From assembly GCA_018830885.1 (NCBI GenBank), contig JAHJRI010000364.1, positions 1 through 64,000 on the forward strand: a DNA stretch of 64,000 nucleotides, written 5' to 3'. This DNA is from a bacterium (lineage in GTDB: Bacteria > SAR324 > XYD2-FULL-50-16). This document shows, piece after piece, positions 30,761 to 39,202 of this stretch. Every line of letters starts with the position of its first letter. Within the stretch, counting starts at the first letter, position 1. The notes under the pieces were generated by a model, which was not told the origin of the DNA, ran no database searches, and worked only from the letters and a program-made list of their open reading frames with translations. The position numbers were made by a program, and so were the translations under genes.

Positions 30761-31692
30761 TACTTTGATTTACGTCGGTCTATGGATGTTAAATAATTGA
30801 AAAAAGGCGAATCTGACTGCAAAACCAGACGGGTGTTGCTTCCGAGTACTTTTTTATAACTGTCAAGCGTTGTCAGGAAAGCATAGAATTCAGGATCTTT
30901 GTTATAAGCATCCCCATAAATTTTAGTAGCCTTGGCATCCGCATCTCCCCGGATCTCTTCTGCCTTCTTATAAGCGCCAGATTCGATGTCTTTCAGCTGT
31001 TTTTCCATGTTCCCCAAGATTTCCGCTTTTTCCGCTTCTCCCTCGGATCGTCGCTGCTCAGCAATTCTCTGTCTTTCTGAAATCATCCGTGCGTAGACCG
31101 TTTCTCTTACCTGATTGGTGTAGTTGATACGTTTCACAAGAACGTCCAGCACTTCAATTCCGAAACTCTTGGCAAGGGCTGAGACGTTATTGAGAACGAT
31201 CTGGGAGAACTGGTCCCGTCCAACCGTGACAAGCTCTTTCTTTCTGGTGGTTTCCGTCGTCAGAGTATAGCTTCTGTTCCAATCAGAACTTCTGATAATT
31301 TCAACAAGACTGTTTTTGGTGACAAAGTCTCTGACGGATCCATTGATTAAATCATCCAGTCTTGAAGATGCCCGGTCGACGTTGTTCATTCTCTGCAGAA
31401 ACAGCAGCGGGTCACTGATTCTCCAGCGAGCTGTTGTATCAACCCAGATATATTTTTTATCCTGGGTAGGTATTTCATTGGGTTCACCGTCCCATTTCAA
31501 AATCCGTTTATCAAAAAAGTGAGTCTTTTGGATAAACGGCAGTTTGAAATAGAGTCCTGCGTCTTTTATCGCTTGACGGACAGGTTGACCAAATTGTGTG
31601 ATGATGGCCTGCTGGCCTTCGTCGACAACGAAGATACCGTTGAATCCGACAAAAAGAATGGCCAATATGACAATCACTAAAGCTCTTTTCAT
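30757..31692 (-). CDS. hflC: Protease modulator HflC
   Basis: A 311-residue SPFH/prohibitin-family membrane protein. It has one N-terminal membrane segment (ALVIVILAILFVGFNGIFVV), then VDEGQQAIITQFG, the SPFH core, and a helical C-terminal part with RQRIAEQRRSEGEAEKAEIL. HflC and HflK form the large cage that surrounds FtsH and controls its access to membrane substrates. It lies 45 bases downstream of hflK on the same strand. Confidence 0.93.
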   Translation of the reverse strand: MKRALVIVILAILFVGFNGIFVVDEGQQAIITQFGQPVRQAIKDAGLYFKLPFIQKTHFFDKRILKWDGEPNEIPTQDKKYIWVDTTARWRISDPLLFLQRMNNVDRASSRLDDLINGSVRDFVTKNSLVEIIRSSDWNRSYTLTTETTRKKELVTVGRDQFSQIVLNNVSALAKSFGIEVLDVLVKRINYTNQVRETVYARMISERQRIAEQRRSEGEAEKAEILGNMEKQLKDIESGAYKKAEEIRGDADAKATKIYGDAYNKDPEFYAFLTTLDSYKKVLGSNTRLVLQSDSPFFNYLTSIDRRKSKY

Positions 31693-31737
31693 TATTCTGC
31701 TCCTCTTTTTTATTTGTTGACTAAGGATCGTACCCTG

Positions 31738-32823
31738 TTAATTCTTTTTTATTGTACTGGGGGATAGTGCGTCCCCCAGGTTAAGAAGAGGAATCACGCC
31801 ATTCTTGTTTTGATCGATGACCACGATATCTTTGACATTGGGCAGTACTGATTGCAGAGTCTCAACGTACATCCGGGTTCGGGTGACCTCCTTGGTAGAC
31901 CCATATTCTTTGAGGATGGCATTGAACCGGGCAACATCCCCCTCTGCACGATTGACTCTTTCAATCGCATAGCCCTCTGCTTCCTGAATGACTTTCTTTG
32001 CCGTTCCCAGAGCTTTGGGCATTTTCGTATTGGCCTCTTTCTGCGCTTCATTGGCGGTTCGGATTTTATCCTGTTCCGCTTCGTTGACTTCATTAAACGA
32101 GGGTCGGACCGAATCGGGTGGGTTTAAATCCTGCAACTGCACAACCACCAGCTGAATACCCGAGTCGTACTTGTCTATGAGATCCTGCATCTCCTTCAAA
32201 GTCGATTCCGCTAACTCTTCCCTGTTATTCAGCACATAGTCGAAATCCCGGTTTCCCACCAGCCTGCGGACGACTGATTCAGAAACATCCCTGACCGCAG
32301 CACGTGGTTCCTTGACATTAAAGAGAAAATTTTCAGCGTCTCGAATTTTATACTGGACCACCCAGTTCAGTTGGATCACGTTTTTATCAGCTGTGATCAT
32401 CAATGATTCGAGATCCAGGGCATTGGTTGACTGGGTATAGGTACGCGGTACATTTTGACGAAATCCGAATTCCTCTTTGCGGATAGATTCGACATCTACT
32501 TTGATCACCTTTTCAATGAACGGAAACAAAAAGTTCAAACCCGGACTTGCAATGTTGCTGAATTTTCCAAATCTTAAGACCACACCCTGCTCGTTCGGCT
32601 GGATCTGGTACACAGACTGGTATCCTAAAAACAGAACCGCCAGCACCACCAGAATGATACCAAAATTCATTCCGCTGGGTGGCTTCAAGCCGTTTTCATT
32701 CCCGGATGGCGGTTTATTTCCCTGCTTATAACCAAAAATTTTTTTTAATCCCTGCTGAATAAGTTCATCAAGCTCAGAGGGTTTTTTATTGCGATTCCCC
32801 CAGGGATTCATGTTGTCTGACAT
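31738..32823 (-). CDS. hflK: FtsH protease activity modulator HflK
   Basis: A 361-residue SPFH protein. The Gly/Asn-rich cytoplasmic N-terminus (SDNMNPWGNRNKKPSELDEL) precedes one membrane segment (FGIILVVLAVLFLGYQSVYQI), then IQPNEQGVVLRFGKF and the SPFH core. A C-terminal helical part with EAEGYAIERVNRAEGD follows. The start at 32823 is chosen because a GAGGAG ribosome binding site sits seven bases upstream; a longer frame from 32838 would run through that site. It is partnered with HflC. Confidence 0.93.
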   Translation of the reverse strand: MSDNMNPWGNRNKKPSELDELIQQGLKKIFGYKQGNKPPSGNENGLKPPSGMNFGIILVVLAVLFLGYQSVYQIQPNEQGVVLRFGKFSNIASPGLNFLFPFIEKVIKVDVESIRKEEFGFRQNVPRTYTQSTNALDLESLMITADKNVIQLNWVVQYKIRDAENFLFNVKEPRAAVRDVSESVVRRLVGNRDFDYVLNNREELAESTLKEMQDLIDKYDSGIQLVVVQLQDLNPPDSVRPSFNEVNEAEQDKIRTANEAQKEANTKMPKALGTAKKVIQEAEGYAIERVNRAEGDVARFNAILKEYGSTKEVTRTRMYVETLQSVLPNVKDIVVIDQNKNGVIPLLNLGDALSPSTIKKN

Positions 32824-32954
32824 CCAGATTCTCCTCAATCAAAGATTATGACCTGACCTTTATTGTGTGCAGATACGTTTCAACTTTCGCTCTTTATGCT
32901 ATTCTCCTTGAAGGATTGAACATCTGTCAAGGAGAACTGACAAAAGGATTTTCC

Positions 32955-33971
32955 TTAAAAGGATTTGTAGTTTTGTGTGCGCTGTTTTTGATACTTTGTG
33001 ACAGCATGATCGTGATCTCGGTAATTATTTGTAAATTTATGGGTTCCGTCACCTTTGGCAACGAAGTACAGATAGTCTGTAGCTGCCGGATGAACGGCGG
33101 CAAGCAGAGATTCAAGACCGGGGTTGGCAATGGGAGTCGGAGGGAGTCCTTTCACCATATAGGTGTTATACGGTGTTCTGGTACGGAGCTGTTCTCGGGT
33201 CAGATTGCCATTAAAGTCCTTGATACCATAAATCACAGTTGGATCAGTCTGCAACCGCATACCCGTTCTGAGACGATTGTGAAAAACAGAAGCAATTAGC
33301 TTTCTTTCGGCGGAGACTCCTGTTTCCTTTTCTATGATTGAAGCCAGGATGATAGCTTCGTAATAGGTTAAACCAACCGCTTTGGCACGAGTGCCATAAT
33401 CTTCAGGAATATTACTAAAAAACGTTCTGACCATCACACGAATGACGGTCTGGGGCGCGGTGTTTTTTGAAAACAGGTAAGTTTCTGGAAACAGAAATCC
33501 TTCCAGAGAATGAATCTGATGGCCCAGGCCGAGAGATTGGATGAAGGTGTTTTCACTGCCGTACTGCAGATATTCCTTTTGGGTCCCCAGTCCGACTTCC
33601 TCAAAATGGGCAAAAACCTCATCCATGCTCAGACCTTCTGGAATGGTGATCTTTTTTAGGATCGTTGTTCCTCTGCTGAGTAACCTGATTAAAGCATATG
33701 TGGAAAACTGACCTGTTATTTCATATTCACCACTTTTGATACTTTTGCGGTTTCCCAGAACGATGGCTGCCCATTTGAACAGCGATTTTGAAAAAATCAG
33801 ATTTTTATTTTCAAGCTTTGAGGCAATCCGATTTAAACTTTCGCCTCTATCGATCTCAATGTAAACAGTATGTCCTGTCTGACCTCCAATTGGAACCGCC
33901 AGGGCGCCGATTAAGACGAGCATACCGGCCAGAACAGCAATACTGAAAACGAAAGCGGCTTTATATTTCAC
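32955..33971 (-). CDS. mltG: Endolytic murein transglycosylase MltG (YceG-like)
   Basis: A 338-residue inner-membrane protein with an N-terminal anchor (AAFVFSIAVLAGMLVLIGALAV). MltG cuts nascent glycan strands and sets their length. A LysM-like subdomain near residues 38-110 (VYIEIDRGESLNRIASKL) is followed by the catalytic domain. SIIEKETGVSAERK holds the catalytic Glu, and LQTDPTVIYGI, TPYNTYMVKGLPPTPIANPGL and DYLYFVAKGDGTHKFT match the family closely. It lies between gspN and hflK on the same strand. Confidence 0.95.
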   Translation of the reverse strand: MKYKAAFVFSIAVLAGMLVLIGALAVPIGGQTGHTVYIEIDRGESLNRIASKLENKNLIFSKSLFKWAAIVLGNRKSIKSGEYEITGQFSTYALIRLLSRGTTILKKITIPEGLSMDEVFAHFEEVGLGTQKEYLQYGSENTFIQSLGLGHQIHSLEGFLFPETYLFSKNTAPQTVIRVMVRTFFSNIPEDYGTRAKAVGLTYYEAIILASIIEKETGVSAERKLIASVFHNRLRTGMRLQTDPTVIYGIKDFNGNLTREQLRTRTPYNTYMVKGLPPTPIANPGLESLLAAVHPAATDYLYFVAKGDGTHKFTNNYRDHDHAVTKYQKQRTQNYKSF

Positions 33972-34095
33972 AATTCTATTTTCGATTTCAGTGATAAACG
34001 TCCAAGAACGCTTTTTCTATTTGAATTTATTGTCTTCCTCGGAAATGATAGGATATTATAACCCTCCCCCAGCGAATTTGTACAGACTTGACAAT

Positions 34096-34956
34096 TCAGA
34101 TTTTTTCGATTTGAGGGGCAATCAGGTTTCCGGTCAAGCGGATGGATATTCTACCTACGGTTCCACTGTAACTGCTGATGATATTATTGATAGTGCCAAG
34201 CTTGCTTTGATAAGGGGATGCGATATTTGCGGTCAGGCGTAAATCGAGCTTTGATTTTTGGATCTGCTGCCAGTTTGGCGTCACTATTCCTTCAAGCTGG
34301 GCGCTGATATCGCCTTCAGTTGCAAGCGTCAGGGATAACTGATCCCGCGTCAATGTTATATTTATATCTGCTGCTGTCAGTGTTGTGTCTGGCAGGTCAA
34401 GTGGCAGGGTTGTCACTGCTTTATTGCCGGTGACACTGATGTCTTTAAGGTTGAATTGCATTTTTGCTGTCAATGTATCAATTATGAACAGCCCATCAGC
34501 CTGCAGAAGGGGCTTGGACAGAACAAGTCCGGTACGACGGATAATGGGGATCCAGTTCGGTTCCAGATTGACGATTTTCAATTTGACCCTGAGGCTGGGA
34601 AAGAAACCCAGGGCGCCATTACACTGACCTCCATACAGGTGAAAATTGAAGGGCAGTTCCTGGCGAAGGAAAAGGGCCAAAAAATCAAATTTGATTTTTA
34701 GTGTATCCATTTTGACCCATTCCTGCAGACTGACAGTATCCCTTAATTCAACCTGTTGGATCTCAAGCCCCCAAATTCGTGTCCGCACATTTTGAACCGT
34801 AACTTGTGTCTGCCGGGGAAGTGATCGATTCAACCGGTACTGCAGCCATGACTCCAGCTTTGTTTCGGAGATACTGAGCCAGAATGACATGAACAGTATC
34901 AGGCAAAACAGAAATGCGGCGATAAGAAATACGAATAGTTTTTTCAGCATAGACAA
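34096..34956 (-). CDS. gspN: Type II secretion system protein GspN
   Basis: A 286-residue protein with one N-terminal membrane segment (KLFVFLIAAFLFCLILFMSFWL) and a beta-rich periplasmic part. It has the shape and wording of the GspN family found in deltaproteobacteria (segments such as VRTRIWGLEIQQVELRD and FNFHLYGGQCNGALGF). GspN is an accessory inner-membrane part of the type II secretion machine. It follows gspM by five bases and is the last gene of the gspLMN trio. Confidence 0.78.
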   Translation of the reverse strand: MSMLKKLFVFLIAAFLFCLILFMSFWLSISETKLESWLQYRLNRSLPRQTQVTVQNVRTRIWGLEIQQVELRDTVSLQEWVKMDTLKIKFDFLALFLRQELPFNFHLYGGQCNGALGFFPSLRVKLKIVNLEPNWIPIIRRTGLVLSKPLLQADGLFIIDTLTAKMQFNLKDISVTGNKAVTTLPLDLPDTTLTAADINITLTRDQLSLTLATEGDISAQLEGIVTPNWQQIQKSKLDLRLTANIASPYQSKLGTINNIISSYSGTVGRISIRLTGNLIAPQIEKI

Positions 34957-34961
34957 AATAT

Positions 34962-35432
34962 TTACCAGCTACTCAAGGCAGACGAAATACGAAGTCGCTT
35001 TTTATTCTGATAAGCAGGATTGATGTTGATGCTTTCAATGGCAATAACCGGTAAAGCGTTTTCAATGTTGTAAAGCAGTTGGATCAGTTCAGTCAGATTG
35101 ACCTCCTCCAATTTTAACACCAGGCGTTGTCGTCCATCAGGATCATTGTCCACAAGTGTTCTGGATCGGAGTTTGAGTTGCTGCTGTCTGAGTATCCGAT
35201 CAATGTCCTTGCTTAATGAGGTTGATTGACTGCTTCTGGTTCGCTCAAGATGTTTCAATTCCTGCCCTAAAGCGTCCATCTGTCTGATTTTTTCTTCAAT
35301 GCGGCGGATATCAACCCGCTGTTTTTGACGATAAGCATCCAGTGGTAAGAATGCAAAACGGAAAAAGAGCAGTGGTGTCAGTATCAGGATTGCAGCCAGA
35401 ATCCAGGCTTTTTCTCGTTGGTTCAGTTCCAT
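34962..35432 (-). CDS. gspM: Type II secretion system protein GspM
   Basis: A 156-residue bitopic protein: a short cytoplasmic start, one membrane segment (AWILAAILILTPLLFFRFAFL), a charged coiled-coil (residues ~40-85), and a small alpha/beta ferredoxin-like end (RLVLKLEEVNLTELIQLLYNIE). This is the GspM layout, which pairs with GspL to anchor the secretion ATPase. It sits between gspL (ten bases away) and gspN. Confidence 0.8.
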   Translation of the reverse strand: MELNQREKAWILAAILILTPLLFFRFAFLPLDAYRQKQRVDIRRIEEKIRQMDALGQELKHLERTRSSQSTSLSKDIDRILRQQQLKLRSRTLVDNDPDGRQRLVLKLEEVNLTELIQLLYNIENALPVIAIESININPAYQNKKRLRISSALSSW

Positions 35433-35442
35433 TTTTTTTGAC

Positions 35443-36819
35443 TCAGGGTCGACCCGACGGTTTCAATTGTATGGTCATCGAGAATTCAATACTTCCCGAC
35501 CCCTGGTTTTTTTCATTGGTGTTGATACGAAAGGTGTCTGGCGGGTAGAGCTGAACTATCGATGCCTGTAAAAGGTCAAAATCGGCTACCGACGTCGTAT
35601 TGCCCTGGATCCGGATCGTTTGATCATTCAAGGATAATCTGGAAAGCGTCAGTGACGGGATGTCTTTTTTTAAGAGAGAAAGCTCTGTCAGTGTTTTGGA
35701 AACCTGATAACTGCGTCTTTCATACTTACTGTTCTTTCTTTTTTCCAGATTGATCTGTCGAATCCTCTCTTTAAGAATCGGAATGGCATTCGTTTTGGAA
35801 GTCCCCGTGGGCAGATACTTGGTGATCTCCTGATCTAACTGGTGCCCAAGTGTTTCAAGATATCGATCATCATTATAGCCGCGGTACACTGTTGCCGCCA
35901 AGTAAAGTGTCAGGCTGATGATGAAGATTCCGGCTGTGACTATCAGGGATCGGGAGTATTTTTTAAGTTCCTGAATAATAAGTATGTTGGACTTTATTAG
36001 ATTGACGCGTCTCGGGTGCTCCAGACCGGGTATTGTTTTAATATCATTCTGATCATGGTCCCACTGCGATATTTCTGCAGGGGACGCCTTGTTGATGATC
36101 AGTTCCAGTTGATCATCCATGGATACCTGGTCACTTCGATCGCCGCTGACCAAAATATCGCTGATGTCCGATTCATTCAACCGAATCGCATTTATCTTCT
36201 GATTAATTTGATTTAGAAAGCCTTGAGAGGTAACCGTTTCAATTCGCTTATCAGAGATGATCGACACACCGACAAGAAATCCGTTTCGATAGATAAGGAA
36301 ACGGGCTGATTTCTCTATTTCGGATAGAACAATCTGTATGGTGTTTCCAGGATCTGCGTTTTCCTGAATTGCAAGATCCATCAAGTTCTCCAGCGATGAA
36401 ATCCAACGCAATTCCAGATTGAATCCTTTGAACAGCGAAACCAATTCTTCCAGGAGGATTTTTTCTATGAGATAAACACCTGTCTCTGTTATATCGGCAT
36501 CTTTACTGGATCGGGTGGAATAGCTATAGATGTAGTTTTCCGATCCTTTCAGAAGGGTGTCTTCCAATTCATATTGCAGAATCTGATGAATCTTCCGTGT
36601 TGATATGCGCGGAAAACAGAAATACTGATACTGGATATGCTGCTGGTCGATAACGAGGTTGATGTTGGTTCCCCGCGGTATTTCACGGCTTGTCAGGTAT
36701 TGGCTGAGCAAAGAAATGATGCCGACACCGTCCGGTTCGAATTCCGAGATGTTATTGGCTGTATCTGCGGCGGGAGAAATGATGGTATTATTTATAATCA
36801 GGATGTTGTGTAACTGCAT
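35443..36819 (-). CDS. gspL: Type II secretion system protein GspL
   Basis: A 458-residue bitopic protein. The first ~300 residues form an actin-like cytoplasmic part (PilM/GspL-type: FPRISTRKIHQILQYELED, VYLIEKILLEELVSLFKG). A membrane segment follows near residues 305-328 (SLIVTAGIFIISLTLYLAATVY), then a periplasmic coiled-coil and a ferredoxin-like domain (LTLSRLSLNDQTIRIQG). GspL recruits the GspE ATPase to the inner membrane. A gspK or other core gene does not precede it; a cytoplasmic filament-like gene does. Confidence 0.85.
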   Translation of the reverse strand: MQLHNILIINNTIISPAADTANNISEFEPDGVGIISLLSQYLTSREIPRGTNINLVIDQQHIQYQYFCFPRISTRKIHQILQYELEDTLLKGSENYIYSYSTRSSKDADITETGVYLIEKILLEELVSLFKGFNLELRWISSLENLMDLAIQENADPGNTIQIVLSEIEKSARFLIYRNGFLVGVSIISDKRIETVTSQGFLNQINQKINAIRLNESDISDILVSGDRSDQVSMDDQLELIINKASPAEISQWDHDQNDIKTIPGLEHPRRVNLIKSNILIIQELKKYSRSLIVTAGIFIISLTLYLAATVYRGYNDDRYLETLGHQLDQEITKYLPTGTSKTNAIPILKERIRQINLEKRKNSKYERRSYQVSKTLTELSLLKKDIPSLTLSRLSLNDQTIRIQGNTTSVADFDLLQASIVQLYPPDTFRINTNEKNQGSGSIEFSMTIQLKPSGRP

Positions 36820-36952
36820 GGACTGTTCTGAATTGACTGTCCTGTTTTGGACGATTCATCAACCGTAACGCTTGCGATGTTATGTTTTACGATTCACCTG
36901 ATTATTCCTCAGCCAATTCCAAAGGGGATTTTTAAACTGGCGCAGTTCTTCT

Positions 36953-37005
36953 CTCTATCGTCTCACGTCGATCCGGCTGACCGGGCACAACGTGAGACGA
37001 TAGAG
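36953..37005 (-). terminator. Long perfect hairpin between cfpA-like gene and gspL
   Basis: CTCTATCGTCTCACGT and ACGTGAGACGATAGAG form a perfect 16-bp stem around a 21-base loop that itself contains a CCGG...CCGG pair. It begins 12 bases after the stop codon of the filament-like gene (minus strand). No T-tract follows, so it may be a 3'-end stabiliser or partial terminator that uncouples the filament gene from gspLMN. Confidence 0.6.
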
Positions 37006-37017
37006 CCTGCTTGATCG

Positions 37018-38856
37018 CTATTCGTGAAGACTGGCATACTCGCTTTCATGGGACTCATTTCCTTTTGCCATTGATTGACTGCCGGACAAGGCATCTGAAA
37101 ATCCCATGGATACTGAATAAAGAAATTCATTGATAACGTTGGCCATGTTCATCATGGTTGTCTTTTTCTTCTTGATGCTGATGATATCAATATCCAAAAG
37201 GAGACCCGGTTGCACATGGTATGGGTTGATCTGATTCGTGAACTCTTCAAACTGCTCCTGCAGGAAATCGAGTCGGTTTTCAAGAATCTGCCGTGTTTCA
37301 TCGATCTGATCTCGATAGACTTTTTCCAATTTCTGTTTCATCAAAGGAAAGCGGGCACCTATCTCATCCAATCTGGCTTCTGCAGTCGGATTAGATTTGC
37401 TGACGATGGTATCCTTTGGTTGGATGAAACTGATCTCATTCCAGAGGGGTTTTTTCTCTTCAATTTCCAGATCGTCGCCGCCTTTTGACCGGAATAAGCC
37501 TTTCTTCTTTTTGGGGCTCAACATTCGATCGGCCAGGGTTTCCCAGTCATCATACTCTTTTTCATCCCGGTCATTGGTGTATACACCATGACACACCTTC
37601 CACAGATGCATGACCTCCCTTTCCATCTCGTCAATCTGCTTTGAATAGGCATTGCGAAGGGATTTCAACTGTTTCTGATCATAATAGACAAGCCTCAGGT
37701 TATATCGTTCATCAGGCAGCTTGGTGACATCTTCCTCTTCGTACTCTCGGATGACGCACTCCCTGGCGTTTTTATAGTTCTCGATAAACTGATATCCCAT
37801 TTTACTGTTGTCCAGAATCGATGTAATCGAGTTGACCGCCGTGTTAAATCCGCGGTTACGGATGTTCTCGTTGTCAATTATTTTTTTAATGTTCTCACGG
37901 ATGTTGAGCGCATCGAAGTCTTTGGATTCGATTTCAGCCTGGATGCCATCGACAGCATCCATGAATTTCTTGGCGACAAACTGATATTTTTTTGATTCAT
38001 CCGAATTGTCGTCGGAGATATATTTGTCCATGATTCGCAGTTTCTCAAAGATCCTTTCAGAATCACTCATCTCCTCTTTGCCCTCATCCATCAACTGCAG
38101 ATTGATTTCTTCGATTTCCTTGTCAATCAGCTCATGAATATTTTTGGCAACGATATCTTTAATAATGGAAGTCACAGGCACCTGGTAATGGTAAATGCGA
38201 CTGATTAACTCTGAATCGAGGATGCTGATGGAGAGTTTCAGATCCATCACCGTTTTTGGACGCCGACTGTTGTCTTTGAACGTGCATTTCTCAATGGCGT
38301 AAGAATTCTCCCCCCGGATAAAAACACCGACATCTGTTTTTTCCCGTAGCAGCGCGTTTGTATTGGTTTCCAAGTCAGAAACCCCACGTTCAATGTGACC
38401 CTGAAGGTGGCCATACATATTTACGATGGATTTTTCAATATCCTCGGTCGTAAATGTTTCTGAGTTGCCGACCCTTTCAAGTATTTCGGTTATCTCCCTG
38501 GGCGTATACTTGTTCAGGGTTCGCTTTTCCTCTTTATCAATCAGATCCCGAACCTTCTTGTTCATCTCATCTTCCATCGTTACAAGGTAACGATTGAGCA
38601 TATTCTGGAAATCCTGATTGAAATAGTTGTGAAGTTTCGATTTGACAGAACCCATTACATCCAGCTTTTCCAGAACTTCCGGGGGTAACTTGGCATGGAT
38701 GTGATTCAGGATTTTGTCAACTTCCTCATCTATAATCCCTTTGGCTTCTTCATATTCATCGCGATTCTGCCGATGCAGACTGTTGCGAGATCCAACGGCG
38801 CTTGGTTTTTCCGGATGAACGAAATTTGGACTTTTTACGATCGTTTCACGAGCCAT
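37018..38856 (-). CDS. cfpA: Cytoplasmic filament protein CfpA homologue
   Basis: A 612-residue soluble, strongly helical, highly charged protein with no signal peptide or membrane segment. From memory it aligns along its whole length with CfpA, the protein that builds the ribbon of cytoplasmic filaments in treponemes. The shared wording includes an MARET start, the LPPEVLEKLDVMGSVKSKL block (residues ~57-75), SIVNMYGHLQGHIERG (143-158), and KTDVGVFIRGENSYAIEKC (173-191). Further blocks are ENIRNRGFNTAVNSITSILD (330-349), MGYQFIENYKNAREC (353-367), and INPYHVQPGLLLDIDI near 543-558. Disruption of cfpA in Treponema denticola is reported to disturb cell division. The protein is slightly shorter than treponemal CfpA. 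It stands alone ahead of gspLMN with a strong hairpin between. The homology is clear to me; the function in this organism is inference. Confidence 0.85.
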   Translation of the reverse strand: MARETIVKSPNFVHPEKPSAVGSRNSLHRQNRDEYEEAKGIIDEEVDKILNHIHAKLPPEVLEKLDVMGSVKSKLHNYFNQDFQNMLNRYLVTMEDEMNKKVRDLIDKEEKRTLNKYTPREITEILERVGNSETFTTEDIEKSIVNMYGHLQGHIERGVSDLETNTNALLREKTDVGVFIRGENSYAIEKCTFKDNSRRPKTVMDLKLSISILDSELISRIYHYQVPVTSIIKDIVAKNIHELIDKEIEEINLQLMDEGKEEMSDSERIFEKLRIMDKYISDDNSDESKKYQFVAKKFMDAVDGIQAEIESKDFDALNIRENIKKIIDNENIRNRGFNTAVNSITSILDNSKMGYQFIENYKNARECVIREYEEEDVTKLPDERYNLRLVYYDQKQLKSLRNAYSKQIDEMEREVMHLWKVCHGVYTNDRDEKEYDDWETLADRMLSPKKKKGLFRSKGGDDLEIEEKKPLWNEISFIQPKDTIVSKSNPTAEARLDEIGARFPLMKQKLEKVYRDQIDETRQILENRLDFLQEQFEEFTNQINPYHVQPGLLLDIDIISIKKKKTTMMNMANVINEFLYSVSMGFSDALSGSQSMAKGNESHESEYASLHE

Positions 38857-39202
38857 TCTTTACTCCCATATTGATATAGATGTTGTTTGGCAGTATTTTT
38901 AAGCCTCAGATATTAATGAGAAATTAGTTCTATTTCTTTACAACTTTTTTTTTGCCTGTAATAATAAACGATTCAGTTTAACACCGGCGCTCCAAAATGA
39001 ATGTAACTTACTGAAATTTTTCAAAAAGCTTCAAAAAGACAATCGTTCTGCGGGATCATGTTAAATATTTGTTCTAATTAGTAAAAACAAAAATACTAGG
39101 GCTTTAGCCGCGAATGGTTGATTTTAAAGCGCTGTTGATTAAACAACGATTTTAAATTTGTATTTTTGGCTCTTATTTATCAAGTGTTCAGATTAATTGC
39201 AA
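38857..39202. promoter_or_regulatory. Promoter-side gap upstream of the cfpA-like gene
   Basis: 346 AT-rich bases between the minus-strand processing protease (ending at 39203) and the filament gene. No gene or RNA is recognised. It should hold the promoter of the cfpA-like gene. A GGGAGT ribosome binding site (reverse of ACTCCC, 38864-38869) lies just upstream of its ATG. Confidence 0.4.

Noticed and set aside
37018-38856. Assigning the whole contig to the Spirochaetes because of CfpA
   Set aside because: The long GyrB, class I adenylate cyclase and gspLMN genes argue against it. One gene is not enough to set the taxon.
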